Source: Verrucomicrobiaceae bacterium (lineage in GTDB: Bacteria; Verrucomicrobiota; Verrucomicrobiia; Verrucomicrobiales; V1-33). Taken from it: a stretch of 42,313 nucleotides of DNA. Below, piece after piece: positions 17,231-25,684 of the stretch. Both the position numbers and the translations under genes were made by a program. The notes below the pieces were generated by a model. The model saw only the letters and a program-made list of their open reading frames with translations. It was not told the DNA's origin and made no database searches. The stretch is from NCBI GenBank assembly GCA_027483175.1, contig JAIXVE010000154.1:1-42313 (forward strand), in the 5' to 3' direction. The first letter of the stretch is position 1; each line of letters starts with the position of its first letter.

Positions 17231-17734
17231 ATGGCACAGGTTCAGGAAACAACAGAACCCCCGATCCATATGAGCGCGACCAGAGTCAAAACCATCACCG
17301 CCGCCATGCGCGGCAATCCCGACTGGCAGGCAGTCCTCGACCTTATCCTCAAGGAATTCAACTGCCAGACAGGCACGCTCCACAAATGGCATGACCTCCA
17401 TGCCATGCTCGAACTCATCTGCCATCGCGGCATCCCCCGCGAACTCATGGACAAAATCGAACGCATCCCCATGGGCAAAGGCATCGCAGGCGCAGCCGCA
17501 GAACGCATGGAACCTGTCTCCATGTGCAACCTCCAGACCGACACCTCGGGCGTCGCTCGCCCCAAAGCCAAAAAAACCAGCGTCGGCGGCAACATCGCCG
17601 TCCCCATCGACATGGGCGGTCTCCTCATGGGCACTCTCGGCATCGGTAAACTCGAACCCTACGAGTTCACCGCCGAAGAAACCAAGGACCTCCTCCAGAT
17701 CGCTTCCCAGATCGCTGACCACTGGGTCGGCTGA
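17231..17734 (+). CDS. GAF domain protein, 167 aa
   Basis: The whole protein is a single GAF domain. It shows DWQAVLDLILKEFNC near residue 31, IPMGKGIAGAAAERMEPV and the closing helix EETKDLLQIASQIADHWVG. Its size and IPMGKGIAG motif recall free methionine-R-sulfoxide reductases, but the resolving Cys expected in GVCG is Ala here (GIAG), so that activity is unlikely. A small-molecule or redox sensor is more plausible. It follows tpiA by 68 bases and precedes the DUF6807 gene by 15 bases on the same strand. Confidence 0.8.
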   Translation: MAQVQETTEPPIHMSATRVKTITAAMRGNPDWQAVLDLILKEFNCQTGTLHKWHDLHAMLELICHRGIPRELMDKIERIPMGKGIAGAAAERMEPVSMCNLQTDTSGVARPKAKKTSVGGNIAVPIDMGGLLMGTLGIGKLEPYEFTAEETKDLLQIASQIADHWVG

Positions 17735-17749
17735 CCACCCACCCACCCG

Positions 17750-18709
17750 ATGAATCGGCGCGCGTTCCTCGCCTCGGCCACCGGCCTCACCGCCGCAGCT
17801 GCCAACCTCGAGGCCGCGCCCGATCATCAGTCCATCTCCTTCCGCGAAGCCGACGGAGGCATCCACTTCCTCCTCGGCACCCAGCCGCTCTGCTCCTATC
17901 AAGCCCAGCCGGGCCCGCTCCCAAAAGGCGTCGACCCAGCCTTCTCACGCGGCGGCTATCTCACTAACATCCATTCCCCGGCCGGGCTCCTCGTCTCCGA
18001 CGACTTCCCCCCTGACCACCTTCACCACCACGGCATCTGGTCCGCATGGACCAAATGCCGCTGGCAGAACCGCGACACCGACTTCTGGAACATGGGCCAG
18101 AAAGAAGGCCGCGTCGAATACGTCAGTCACACGCCCCCAGTCCTCCGGAACGGCCGCGCCTCGCTCTCCGCCCGCCACCGCTACATCGATCTCACCAGCG
18201 GTCAGCCCAAGCCTGTCCTCGACGAATCATGGTCGCTCGAAATCGGCAGTCTCGGCCCCCACCCCGCCGCCATCGACCTCTCCATCTCCCAGTCCCTCAT
18301 CGGCCCCGACGCCCTCTCGCTCCCCAAATACCACTACGGTGGTCTCGGCTTCCGCGGCCACCGCTCATGGAACGGCCCCGCTAACACCCGCTTCCTCACC
18401 TCCGAGGGCCTCACCGACCGCATCAAAGGCAACGAATCCCGCGCCCGCTGGACATGGATCGGCGGTCTCGTCAACTCCAGCACCGCCGGCGTCCTCATCG
18501 CCTCCCACCCATCCAACCCGGTTCACCCCGAACCCGTCCGGCTCCACCCTTCGGAACCTTTCTTCTGCTTCGCCCCTCCTCAGGCCGGCGACCGCTCCAT
18601 CATCCCCGGCTCCCCCGTCGCCTCCCGCTACCTCATCCTCCCGCTCGACGGCGAACCCGACGCCGCTCTCTGCAAGGCCGCTTTCCTCCGCTGGTCCGCT
18701 CCCCGCTGA
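17750..18709 (+). CDS. Tat-exported DUF6807 (PmoA-like) protein
   Basis: A 319-residue second DUF6807 member. It starts with MNRRAFLASATG, a twin-arginine signal ending near LEAAPDH, unlike the Sec signal of the paralog at 12084. The histidine cluster appears as DDFPPDHLHHHGIWSAW, and further family segments are GLGFRGHRSWNGP and RYLILPLDGEPDAAL. Use of Tat suggests folding, and perhaps metal binding by the His cluster, before export; this is inference. It lies 15 bases behind the GAF gene and 72 before uppP, all on the plus strand. Confidence 0.82.
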   Translation: MNRRAFLASATGLTAAAANLEAAPDHQSISFREADGGIHFLLGTQPLCSYQAQPGPLPKGVDPAFSRGGYLTNIHSPAGLLVSDDFPPDHLHHHGIWSAWTKCRWQNRDTDFWNMGQKEGRVEYVSHTPPVLRNGRASLSARHRYIDLTSGQPKPVLDESWSLEIGSLGPHPAAIDLSISQSLIGPDALSLPKYHYGGLGFRGHRSWNGPANTRFLTSEGLTDRIKGNESRARWTWIGGLVNSSTAGVLIASHPSNPVHPEPVRLHPSEPFFCFAPPQAGDRSIIPGSPVASRYLILPLDGEPDAALCKAAFLRWSAPR

Positions 18710-18781
18710 CCTCCAAACCCGGACTTTCTCTCGCCATCGGGGTTGCCACGCCCGCGAATCCCGGGACTGTCCACCCCTCGC

Positions 18782-19621
18782 ATGAACTGGTGGCAATCTA
18801 TCATTATCGGCATCGTCGAAGGTCTCACGGAATACCTCCCCGTCAGCTCAACCGGACACATCCTCCTCGCCCAGCGGCTCCTCGGTCTCGAAGACTCGGA
18901 AGCCTCCAAAGCCTTCGCCATCGTCGTCCAGGCAGGTGCCATCCTCGCCGTCCTCGGTCTCTACTTCACGAAAGCCCGCAGCATGCTCGACGGCGTCATG
19001 GGCCGGAACCCCAACGGGCTCCTCCTCCTCCGCAATGTCCTCATCGCCTTCCTCCCCGCCGCCTTCGCCGGGCTCTTCCTCGAAAAGAAAATCGACGCCC
19101 TCCTCACTGGCCTCTGGCCCACCGTCGCCTCATGGTTCGTCGGCGGCATCGCCATCCTCGCCGTCTCATGGTTCAAACGCAACGCCTCCCGCGGCCCTCG
19201 CGGCGCTGGCCTCTCCATGGATGACATCACCCCGCGCATCGCCTTCGCCATCGGCCTCCTCCAGTGCGTCGCCATGTGGCCAGGCACCAGCCGCAGTCTC
19301 ATGACCATCGTCGGCGGTCTCCTCTGCGGCCTCCACATGATCGCCGCCGTCGAATTCAGCTTCCTCCTCGGCATGGTCACCCTAACCGCCGCCGCCGGCT
19401 ACAAATTCCTCAAGAACTACAAGGTCCTCTTCGAAGAATACTCCGTCACCGCCATGCTCCTCGGCTGCTTCGCCGCGTGGCTCTCCGCCTTCCTCGCCGT
19501 CAAATGGATGGTCGGCTTCCTCCAGCGCCGCGGCCTCGAACCCTTCGGCTACTACCGCATCACCCTCGCCGTCGTCGTCGCCGCACTCATCCTCTCAGGT
19601 CTCCTCCTCCCCCAATCCTGA
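18782..19621 (+). CDS. uppP: Undecaprenyl-diphosphatase
   Basis: A 279-residue polytopic membrane enzyme (BacA/UppP) that dephosphorylates undecaprenyl diphosphate so that the lipid carrier can be reused in peptidoglycan and glycan synthesis. Both family signatures are present: IVEGLTEYLPVSSTGH at residues 11-26 with its conserved Glu cluster, and WPGTSRS near 166-171. Seven or more hydrophobic segments are visible. The start follows the family N-terminus MNWWQSIIIG; the frame extends 13 codons upstream without homology. The leader (CCACCCCTCGC) has no Shine-Dalgarno. Confidence 0.96.
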   Translation: MNWWQSIIIGIVEGLTEYLPVSSTGHILLAQRLLGLEDSEASKAFAIVVQAGAILAVLGLYFTKARSMLDGVMGRNPNGLLLLRNVLIAFLPAAFAGLFLEKKIDALLTGLWPTVASWFVGGIAILAVSWFKRNASRGPRGAGLSMDDITPRIAFAIGLLQCVAMWPGTSRSLMTIVGGLLCGLHMIAAVEFSFLLGMVTLTAAAGYKFLKNYKVLFEEYSVTAMLLGCFAAWLSAFLAVKWMVGFLQRRGLEPFGYYRITLAVVVAALILSGLLLPQS

Positions 19622-19648
19622 CTCCTCCACCTCCCTCCCCCTCACCCC

Positions 19649-21064
19649 ATGTTCATTCACGACGACTTCCTCCTCCACTCCCCCATGGCCCGCCGCCTCT
19701 ACCACGAGGTCGCCGCCCGCCAGCCCATCATCGACTATCATAACCACCTCCCGCCCGCTGACATCGCCTCCAACCGATCCTTCGCCAATCTCTTCGAAAT
19801 CTGGCTCGAAGGCGATCACTACAAATGGCGCGCCATGCGCTCCAACGGCATCGCCGAAAAATTCTGCACCGGCAACGCCTCCCCCTACGACAAATTCTCC
19901 GCCTTCGCAGCCACCGTCCCCCACACGCTCCGCAACCCGCTCTTCCACTGGTCCGCTCTCGAACTGAAACGCTACTTCGACATCGACGACCTCCTCTCCC
20001 CGGCCTCCGCCGACTCCATCTGGAACACCGCCAACGCCCGGCTCCAGCAACCCGACCGCTCGGTCCACGGCATCCTCAAATCGTTCAACGTCGAGGTCGT
20101 CTGCACCACCGACGACCCCGCCGATTCCCTCGCCCACCACCGCGCCGTCAAAGACTCGGACTGCCCCACCCGCGTCCTCCCCACCTTCCGCCCGGACGCG
20201 CTCCTCCGCATCGGCCAACCCGAAACATGGAACCAGTACGTCGACCGGCTCGGCAAAGCCGCTAACACTGACACCTCATCCCTCGACAGCACGCTCGACG
20301 CCCTCGCCAGCCGTCACGAATTCTTCCACCAGCAAGGCTGCCGCCTCAGCGATCACGGGCTCACCCGCGCTCCCGCCGCCTTCTGCTCCCGCGAAACCGC
20401 CAGCGCCATCTTCGACAAAGCCCGCTCCGGTGCCACCGTCTCCCCGCTCCAACAGGACCAGTTCGCCACCTTCATCATGATCCGCTCCGGCGAACTCGAC
20501 GCCGCCCGCGGCTGGGTCAAACAACTCCACCTCGGCCCGCTCCGCAATAACAGCTCCCGCGCCCTCCGCACGCTCGGCCCCGACTCAGGCTTCGACTCCA
20601 TCGGCGATTCCTCCCAGGCAGAACCGCTCTCCCGCTTCCTCGACGCCCTCGACTCCGGCGGCTCCCTCCCCAAGACCATCCTCTACAACGTCAACCCATC
20701 CGACAACTACACCTTCGCCTCCATGTGCGGCAACTTCATGGACGGCCACACCCCTGGCAAAATCCAGTTCGGCTCCGGTTGGTGGTTCCTCGATCAGAAG
20801 GAAGGCATGGAATGGCAGATCAATGCCCTCAGCAATCTCGGCCTCCTCTCCCACTGGGTCGGCATGCTCACCGATAGCCGCAGCTTCATGAGCTTCTCTC
20901 GCCACGAATACTTCCGCCGCATCTTCTGCAACATCCTCGGCTCCGACGCCGCACGCGGCGAAATCCCCGACGACTTCGAACTCCTCGCCGCCCTCGTCCA
21001 GCGGGTCTGCTACGGCAACGCCAGCCGCTTCTTCGGCTTCTTCAACGGCCCGCTCCTCGCCTGA
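19649..21064 (+). CDS. uxaC: Glucuronate isomerase
   Basis: A 471-residue amidohydrolase-fold enzyme that converts glucuronate to fructuronate (and galacturonate to tagaturonate), the entry step of bacterial uronate breakdown. Family signatures are FIHDDFLLHS at the start, the metal-site motif DYHNHLPP (His31 and His33) and KIQFGSGWWFLDQKEGME, then LGLLSHWVGMLTDSRSFMS and RHEYFRRI. Length matches the family. No uxaB/uxuA/kdgK gene is nearby, so the rest of the pathway must be elsewhere. The gene after it, 23 bases away, encodes a DOMON-like protein. The ATG follows a leader made almost only of C and T. Confidence 0.96.
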   Translation: MFIHDDFLLHSPMARRLYHEVAARQPIIDYHNHLPPADIASNRSFANLFEIWLEGDHYKWRAMRSNGIAEKFCTGNASPYDKFSAFAATVPHTLRNPLFHWSALELKRYFDIDDLLSPASADSIWNTANARLQQPDRSVHGILKSFNVEVVCTTDDPADSLAHHRAVKDSDCPTRVLPTFRPDALLRIGQPETWNQYVDRLGKAANTDTSSLDSTLDALASRHEFFHQQGCRLSDHGLTRAPAAFCSRETASAIFDKARSGATVSPLQQDQFATFIMIRSGELDAARGWVKQLHLGPLRNNSSRALRTLGPDSGFDSIGDSSQAEPLSRFLDALDSGGSLPKTILYNVNPSDNYTFASMCGNFMDGHTPGKIQFGSGWWFLDQKEGMEWQINALSNLGLLSHWVGMLTDSRSFMSFSRHEYFRRIFCNILGSDAARGEIPDDFELLAALVQRVCYGNASRFFGFFNGPLLA

Positions 21065-21086
21065 TGCCACATCCTATCAAAACGCC

Positions 21087-21719
21087 GTGATCTCCTACGC
21101 CGAGGACGGCAACCCCAACCCTCATCCCCAGTACTTCGTCTGCGGACCCACATGGCACGCCCTCACCCAGCACTGGGTCCAGGGCGCTACCCTCGGCCCG
21201 CCCGACACCGCACCCCTCGCCTCCCTCGACCTCCCCGACGCCGAAGGTCCTCTCGTCTTCCGCGCCCGCATGATCCCCTCAGCCATCGACCAGATCCGCA
21301 CGCGCCAGCGCGAGTTCGTCTCCGGTCTCTGGAAACGCAATGTCGTCGAATGGTTCCTCGGCAACCCGCGCAACGGCCGCTACATCGAGGTCCATCTCGC
21401 CCCGTCCCACCAGTGGTGGGCCTGCACGTTCCTAGCCGTCCGCCAGCCCGTCCACCCGGACGGTCACCCGCTCCCGCTCTCCCGCGTCATCCACCGCACC
21501 GCCGCCGGTGCCACCTCATGGGAAGGCGAGGTCCGCGTACCCGCCCAGGTCGTCTGCCAGCTCCTCGACGCCCCCTCCCTCGACGGGCTCCGCACGAACT
21601 TCTCAGCCGTCTGGTTCCCTCCCGGCGGCCACGCCTGCTACTACTCCCTCGCCCCGCTCCACGGCCCCAAACCTAACTTCCATCAGCCGGACCTCTGGCT
21701 CCCCCTCCACATCCCTTAA
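21087..21719 (+). CDS. DOMON/CBM9-like protein, 210 aa
   Basis: The protein looks like a single beta-sandwich of the DOMON-like or carbohydrate-binding family 9 type: KRNVVEWFLGNPRNGRYIEVHLAPSHQWWACTF resembles the central strands of that fold (shown here as the stretch around residues 93-125). No signal peptide is seen. The start is GTG; the nearest ATG upstream (21064) is out of frame and closes after eight codons. It follows uxaC by 23 bases, so a uronate-linked role is possible. Fold assignment is moderate and function unknown. Confidence 0.65.
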   Translation: MISYAEDGNPNPHPQYFVCGPTWHALTQHWVQGATLGPPDTAPLASLDLPDAEGPLVFRARMIPSAIDQIRTRQREFVSGLWKRNVVEWFLGNPRNGRYIEVHLAPSHQWWACTFLAVRQPVHPDGHPLPLSRVIHRTAAGATSWEGEVRVPAQVVCQLLDAPSLDGLRTNFSAVWFPPGGHACYYSLAPLHGPKPNFHQPDLWLPLHIP

Positions 21720-21760
21720 TCGCCCTGGCGCTCCCCGCCATTCCATGGCTGATTCCAAGG

Positions 21761-23704
21761 GTGTCATCACCCTCAGCTCCCACCGCCGACCCCGTCGACG
21801 GACTCCCTGCCGCACCCCCGTGGAAAACCGCCGCATGGCGAGCCGGTCTCTGCTTCGTCTTCTTCATCGCCGGCTGGATCGCCTCCGCCGCCTCCCACCC
21901 ATCCATCGCCACCGCCTGCTTCCTCGCCTCCTGCATCGTCGGCGGCATCGATCTCGTCGAAGACACCATCGCCGGCTTCAAAAACCACACGCTCGACATC
22001 CACTTCCTCATGCTCGCGGCCGCCGCCGCCTCCGCTCTCCTCGGCCACTGGCAGGAAGCCGCTCTCCTCCTCGTCCTCTTCTCCGGCTCCTCCGCCCTCG
22101 AAGACTACGCCAACTTCCGCACCGAAACCGCCCTCGCCTCTCTCTTCCGCGATGTCCCCAAAACCGCCCGCGAGGTCCTCCCCGACGGCTCCCTTCGCGA
22201 AATCCCCGTCGCCGACATCACCGCAGGCATGCTCATCAGTGTCCCGCCAGGCCAGCAGGTCCCCGTCGATCTCCGCATCACCTCCGGCCACTCCGAATGC
22301 GACGAATCCAGTCTCACCGGCGAAGCCCAGCCCGTCAGCAAACACCCCGGCAGCGAAGCCATGGGCGGTACCATGAATCTCTCCGGAGCCTTCACCGGCG
22401 AAGTCCTCAGGCCCGCCTCCCAGAGCGCCCTCCAGCAGATCATGGACCTCATCCGCAATGCCCAGCAGCGGAAGGCCCGCGCTCAGAACTTCACCGACCG
22501 CTTCGGCACCCGCTACACGCTCCTCGTCCTCGCCCTCTGCCTAGTCCTGTTCCTGGCATGGTGGCTCTGGGCCGGTCTCCCCGCCTTCACCACCCTCCCC
22601 GACGGCCGCGCCAGCGCCTTCCACCGGGCCATCACCGTCCTCATCGTCGCGTCCCCCTGCGCCCTCGTCCTCAGCGTCCCCTCCGCCATCCTCGCCGCCA
22701 TCGCCAGAGGCGCTCGCTCCGGCGTCATCTTCCGCGGCGGCTCCACCATCGAAGACCTCGCCGCCATCGACACCATCGCCCTCGACAAAACCGGCACCCT
22801 AACCACCGGCGAAATGTCCGTCGAGGAAATCCACACGCTCACAGGTGCCGAACCCGCCCTCCGCCACGCCGCCTACAATCTCGCCCGCCAGTCCACCCAC
22901 CCGCTCAGCCGCGCCATCGCCTCCCACCTCACCGCCTCCGCATCCCGCGAAGACCCGGAACACCTCACCAATGTCCCCGGCCACGGTGTCACCGGCATCC
23001 TCGCCGGCCACGAATGGGCCCTCGGCAAGCGCTCATGGATCGAGGAACGCTCCGGCACCATCCCCGTCACCGATAACGCCGAACGCCCCCCCGTCTCCTC
23101 CGAGGTCTGGATCACCGGCCCAGACGCCACCGGCTACTTCTCCCTCCGCGACCAACCCCGCGCCGAAGCCGCCGCTCTCCTCGCCTCCCTCCACTCCTCA
23201 GGCCTCCACTCGCTCATGCTCACCGGCGACCGCAAGGAAGCCGCCCAGGCCGTCGCCTCCATCACCGGCGTTCAGGAATTCCACGCCGCTCTCCTCCCCG
23301 GCGACAAAACCGCCATCATCGAAAAGCTCCAGCACGACGGCCACAAGGTCGCCATGGTCGGCGACGGGGTCAATGACGCCCCCGCCCTCACCCTAGCCAA
23401 TGTCGGCGTCGCCATGGGGCTCCGCGGCTCCGACGCCGCCCTCCAGCAGGCCGACCTCGTCCTCGCCCGCGACCGCCTCGAAGCCTTCATCGACGCATGG
23501 CGCCTCAGCAGAAACGCGGTCCGCATCATGCGCCAGAATCTCGTCATCTCCCTCGGCACCGCCGCCACCATGGTCCTCATCAGCATCCTCCGCGAAATCC
23601 CGCTCTGGCTCGGCGTCCTCACTCACGAAGGCAGCACCGCCATCGTCGTCCTCAACAGTCTCCGGCTCCTCCTCCCTAACGCCATCGGCCGCCCGCGCTC
23701 ATGA
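21761..23704 (+). CDS. P1B-type heavy-metal-translocating ATPase without N-terminal metal-binding domain
   Basis: A 647-residue membrane pump. Motifs in order are the actuator SLTGEAQPV (TGE at 186-188), the membrane metal motif SPC at 298-300 in ASPCALVLS, the phosphorylated Asp342 in DKTGTLT, the P1B-specific HP at 380-381 and the hinge GDGVNDAPAL. SPC with this layout occurs in zinc/cadmium/cobalt exporters of the ZntA/CadA group. The usual N-terminal HMA domain (GMxCxxC) is absent; the first 25 residues are a short, non-metal-binding leader. It starts with GTG (no in-frame ATG nearby) and its TGA overlaps the moeA ATG by four bases. Confidence 0.9.
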   Translation: MSSPSAPTADPVDGLPAAPPWKTAAWRAGLCFVFFIAGWIASAASHPSIATACFLASCIVGGIDLVEDTIAGFKNHTLDIHFLMLAAAAASALLGHWQEAALLLVLFSGSSALEDYANFRTETALASLFRDVPKTAREVLPDGSLREIPVADITAGMLISVPPGQQVPVDLRITSGHSECDESSLTGEAQPVSKHPGSEAMGGTMNLSGAFTGEVLRPASQSALQQIMDLIRNAQQRKARAQNFTDRFGTRYTLLVLALCLVLFLAWWLWAGLPAFTTLPDGRASAFHRAITVLIVASPCALVLSVPSAILAAIARGARSGVIFRGGSTIEDLAAIDTIALDKTGTLTTGEMSVEEIHTLTGAEPALRHAAYNLARQSTHPLSRAIASHLTASASREDPEHLTNVPGHGVTGILAGHEWALGKRSWIEERSGTIPVTDNAERPPVSSEVWITGPDATGYFSLRDQPRAEAAALLASLHSSGLHSLMLTGDRKEAAQAVASITGVQEFHAALLPGDKTAIIEKLQHDGHKVAMVGDGVNDAPALTLANVGVAMGLRGSDAALQQADLVLARDRLEAFIDAWRLSRNAVRIMRQNLVISLGTAATMVLISILREIPLWLGVLTHEGSTAIVVLNSLRLLLPNAIGRPRS

Positions 23705-24903
23705 CCGACGAAGCCTCTGCCCTCGCCGCAATCCTCGCGGCCCTCCCGCCTCCCGTCCCGGAATCCGTCCCCGTCGCCGCCTGCGCCTCGCGCTTCTCCC
23801 TCGTCGATCTCCACGCCTCCCTCCCTCTCCCCGGCTTCGATAACTCGGTCATGGACGGCTACGCCCTCCACGCCGACGACTGTCTCCGCCCCGGCATCAC
23901 CCTAACCGTCTCCGGCGAGCAACCCGCCGGCCCGGACCTCGGCCTCTCAGTCTCACCCGGCCACGCCATCCGCATCTTCACCGGCGCTCCCCTCCCCCGC
24001 AACACAGCCGCCGTCATCATGCAGGAAGATGTCTCCGCTTCCCACGACGGCCGCTCCATCACCATCAACGATCCCGCCTCCCCCGGCGAATTCATCCGCC
24101 GCACCGGTGCCGATCTCTGCAAGGGCCAGCTCATCGCCGCAAAAGGCCAGCTCCTCTCCAGCGCTCACGCCGGCGTCCTCGCCTCCCAGGGCCTCGCCTC
24201 CATCACCTGCGGCCGCCAACCCCGCGTCGCCATCCTCTGCAACGGCAGCGAACTAACAGAACCCGGCACCCCCCTCCCCGCACCCGGCACGCTCTACAAC
24301 AGCAACGGCCCCATGCTCGCCGCTCTCGTCGCCGCCTCCCGCACCGCCAGCTCCATCGTCTCCTCCCTCGCCGGAGACGACGCCCTCTCCCTCACAAACA
24401 CCATCCGCTCCCACCTCGATTCCTCCGACGCCCTCATCATCGCTGGCGGCATGTCCGTCGGCGATCACGATCTCGTCAAACCCACCCTCGCCGCCCTCGG
24501 GATCCCCACCTCGTTCTGGCGGGTCCGCATCAAACCCGGCAAACCGTTCCTCTTCGGCATCACCCCCTCAGGCATCCCCGTCTTCGGCCTCCCCGGCAAC
24601 CCAGTCTCCGCCTACGTCACCGCCTCCCTCTTCGTCCTCCCCGCCCTCCGCCGTCTCGCCGGTGCAGCCCACCCGGAAGCCCCGCGATTCCACGCCACCG
24701 CCGCCCACCACCTCCACAACCCCGGCGACCGCCCCCACTGGCTCCGCGGTTCCTTCAACCCCACCACCGGCACCTTCTCCGCCGCAGGCCTCCAGGAATC
24801 CCACGCCCTCGCCTCCCTCGCCCGCGCCAACGCCCTCGTCCGCCTCGAACCCAACGCCTCCATCGCCCCAGGCGATCCCCTCGCCGTCCTCCCCATGCTC
24901 TGA
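23701..24903 (+). CDS. moeA: Molybdopterin molybdenumtransferase MoeA
   Basis: A 400-residue enzyme that inserts molybdate into adenylated molybdopterin in the last step of molybdenum cofactor synthesis. Signatures are GFDNSVMDGYALHADD near residue 45, VIMQEDV, the MoCF domain GGMSVGDHDLVKPTL, KPGKPFLFG and GLPGNPVSAYV, then the C-terminal beta-barrel ending in PLAVLPML. It overlaps the metal ATPase gene by four bases (ATGA). No other moco genes are near. The last nine codons and the 38 bases after the stop are repeated at 26068-26140. Confidence 0.94.
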   Translation: MTDEASALAAILAALPPPVPESVPVAACASRFSLVDLHASLPLPGFDNSVMDGYALHADDCLRPGITLTVSGEQPAGPDLGLSVSPGHAIRIFTGAPLPRNTAAVIMQEDVSASHDGRSITINDPASPGEFIRRTGADLCKGQLIAAKGQLLSSAHAGVLASQGLASITCGRQPRVAILCNGSELTEPGTPLPAPGTLYNSNGPMLAALVAASRTASSIVSSLAGDDALSLTNTIRSHLDSSDALIIAGGMSVGDHDLVKPTLAALGIPTSFWRVRIKPGKPFLFGITPSGIPVFGLPGNPVSAYVTASLFVLPALRRLAGAAHPEAPRFHATAAHHLHNPGDRPHWLRGSFNPTTGTFSAAGLQESHALASLARANALVRLEPNASIAPGDPLAVLPML

Positions 24904-24941
24904 TCACCCATTCCCTAACCGCCCCGCCTCTCCCCCGCCCA
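24877..24941. repeat. Direct repeat, copy 1 (moeA 3' end)
   Basis: The 65 bases covering the last nine codons of moeA plus 38 bases after its stop recur without a mismatch at 26068-26140, where eight extra bases (26097-26104) split them into 29 + 36. The two copies frame the toxin-antitoxin block. Just outside copy 1 there is a small inverted repeat GAACT-TCT-AGTTC (24955-24967). Confidence 0.92.
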
Positions 24942-24967
24942 ATCCCGCGCCATGGAACTTCTAGTTC

Positions 24968-25306
24968 TTAGGTGCCTGTGATTTCGACCAGCGATTCGCC
25001 AGCCTCGATCAAACTCCGGGCAGTGCTGAAATGTTTGGTGAAGATTTGTTGCAGCCGTGCCTCGCTGGTGTTGCCACAGGTCAGCCAGATGATTGGCGGC
25101 GGAGGACCGAGCCGGAGCTGAAGATCCACAAAGTCGCGATCCTTAGTGATCACCACAGCCATTGCTTTCGCTGCCTCATTGTAAATCGTTTCATCATCCG
25201 CGTCGCGCAATCCCACCTCGCGAACCGGGAAAGCGGCGATCTGAAACTGTCCGCTCAGCCAGTGCGCCAGACGCGGCGAAAGCTGGGCATCGAGCCAGAC
25301 GATCAT
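24968..25306 (-). CDS. DUF5615 family PIN-like toxin
   Basis: A 112-residue PIN-like protein of the DUF5615 family, usually the nuclease toxin partner of a DUF433 antitoxin. It begins MIVWLDAQLSPRLAHWL, the family signature with an early acidic residue (Asp6), has VREVGLRDADDETIYNEA and the core VVITKDRDFVDL with its conserved Asp pair. The start at 25306 overlaps the TGA of the DUF433 gene by four bases (ATGA); a frame extension to 25354 is not homologous. Base composition is balanced, unlike the C-rich moeA side. Confidence 0.82.
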   Translation of the reverse strand: MIVWLDAQLSPRLAHWLSGQFQIAAFPVREVGLRDADDETIYNEAAKAMAVVITKDRDFVDLQLRLGPPPPIIWLTCGNTSEARLQQIFTKHFSTARSLIEAGESLVEITGT

Positions 25307-25527
25307 GCCGCGAGCACAGGATGGACCATGAAGCGATTCGCATACGCGACGCACGCACGGACATCGTCAGGCTCGATATCAGGCATTTCATCCACAATCT
25401 CGACCGCCGTGAGTCCCGCCGCCAGCAGGTCCAGAACGTCCGAGACACGGATCCTCATGCCGCGCACACACGGCCGACCCCCACAATGGCCGGGCTTGGC
25501 AGTGATACGATTCAACAAATCTGACAT
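25303..25527 (-). CDS. DUF433 family antitoxin
   Basis: A 74-residue winged-helix-type DUF433 protein: ITAKPGHCGGRPCVRGMRIRV is the hallmark (residues 8-28), followed by SDVLDLLAAGLTAVEIVDEMPDIEPDDV. In known pairs it neutralises and probably autoregulates the DUF5615 partner encoded just downstream with a four-base overlap. The start at 25527 matches the usual MSDLL-type N-terminus; 20 further upstream codons are non-homologous. Between it and hicB are 157 bases of divergent spacer without a recognised element. Confidence 0.82.
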   Translation of the reverse strand: MSDLLNRITAKPGHCGGRPCVRGMRIRVSDVLDLLAAGLTAVEIVDEMPDIEPDDVRACVAYANRFMVHPVLAA

Positions 25528-25684
25528 GGAAAGAGTGTCCCGCACCCGTGGCTGTCCCGCAACCCCAATCTCTGTTCTACGCACCACATGATGCGCCTAC
25601 CCCTCTTCAGCGACAGCACCGACGCGAACCACTGCGTGCCGAATGGCAGCTTGAAACGATTCCTGCCATGTCCCAGTTTGGACA

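Noticed and set aside
17231..17734. Free methionine-R-sulfoxide reductase
   Set aside because: Size and fold fit, but the Cys expected in the GVCG motif is Ala, so only a GAF domain is called.
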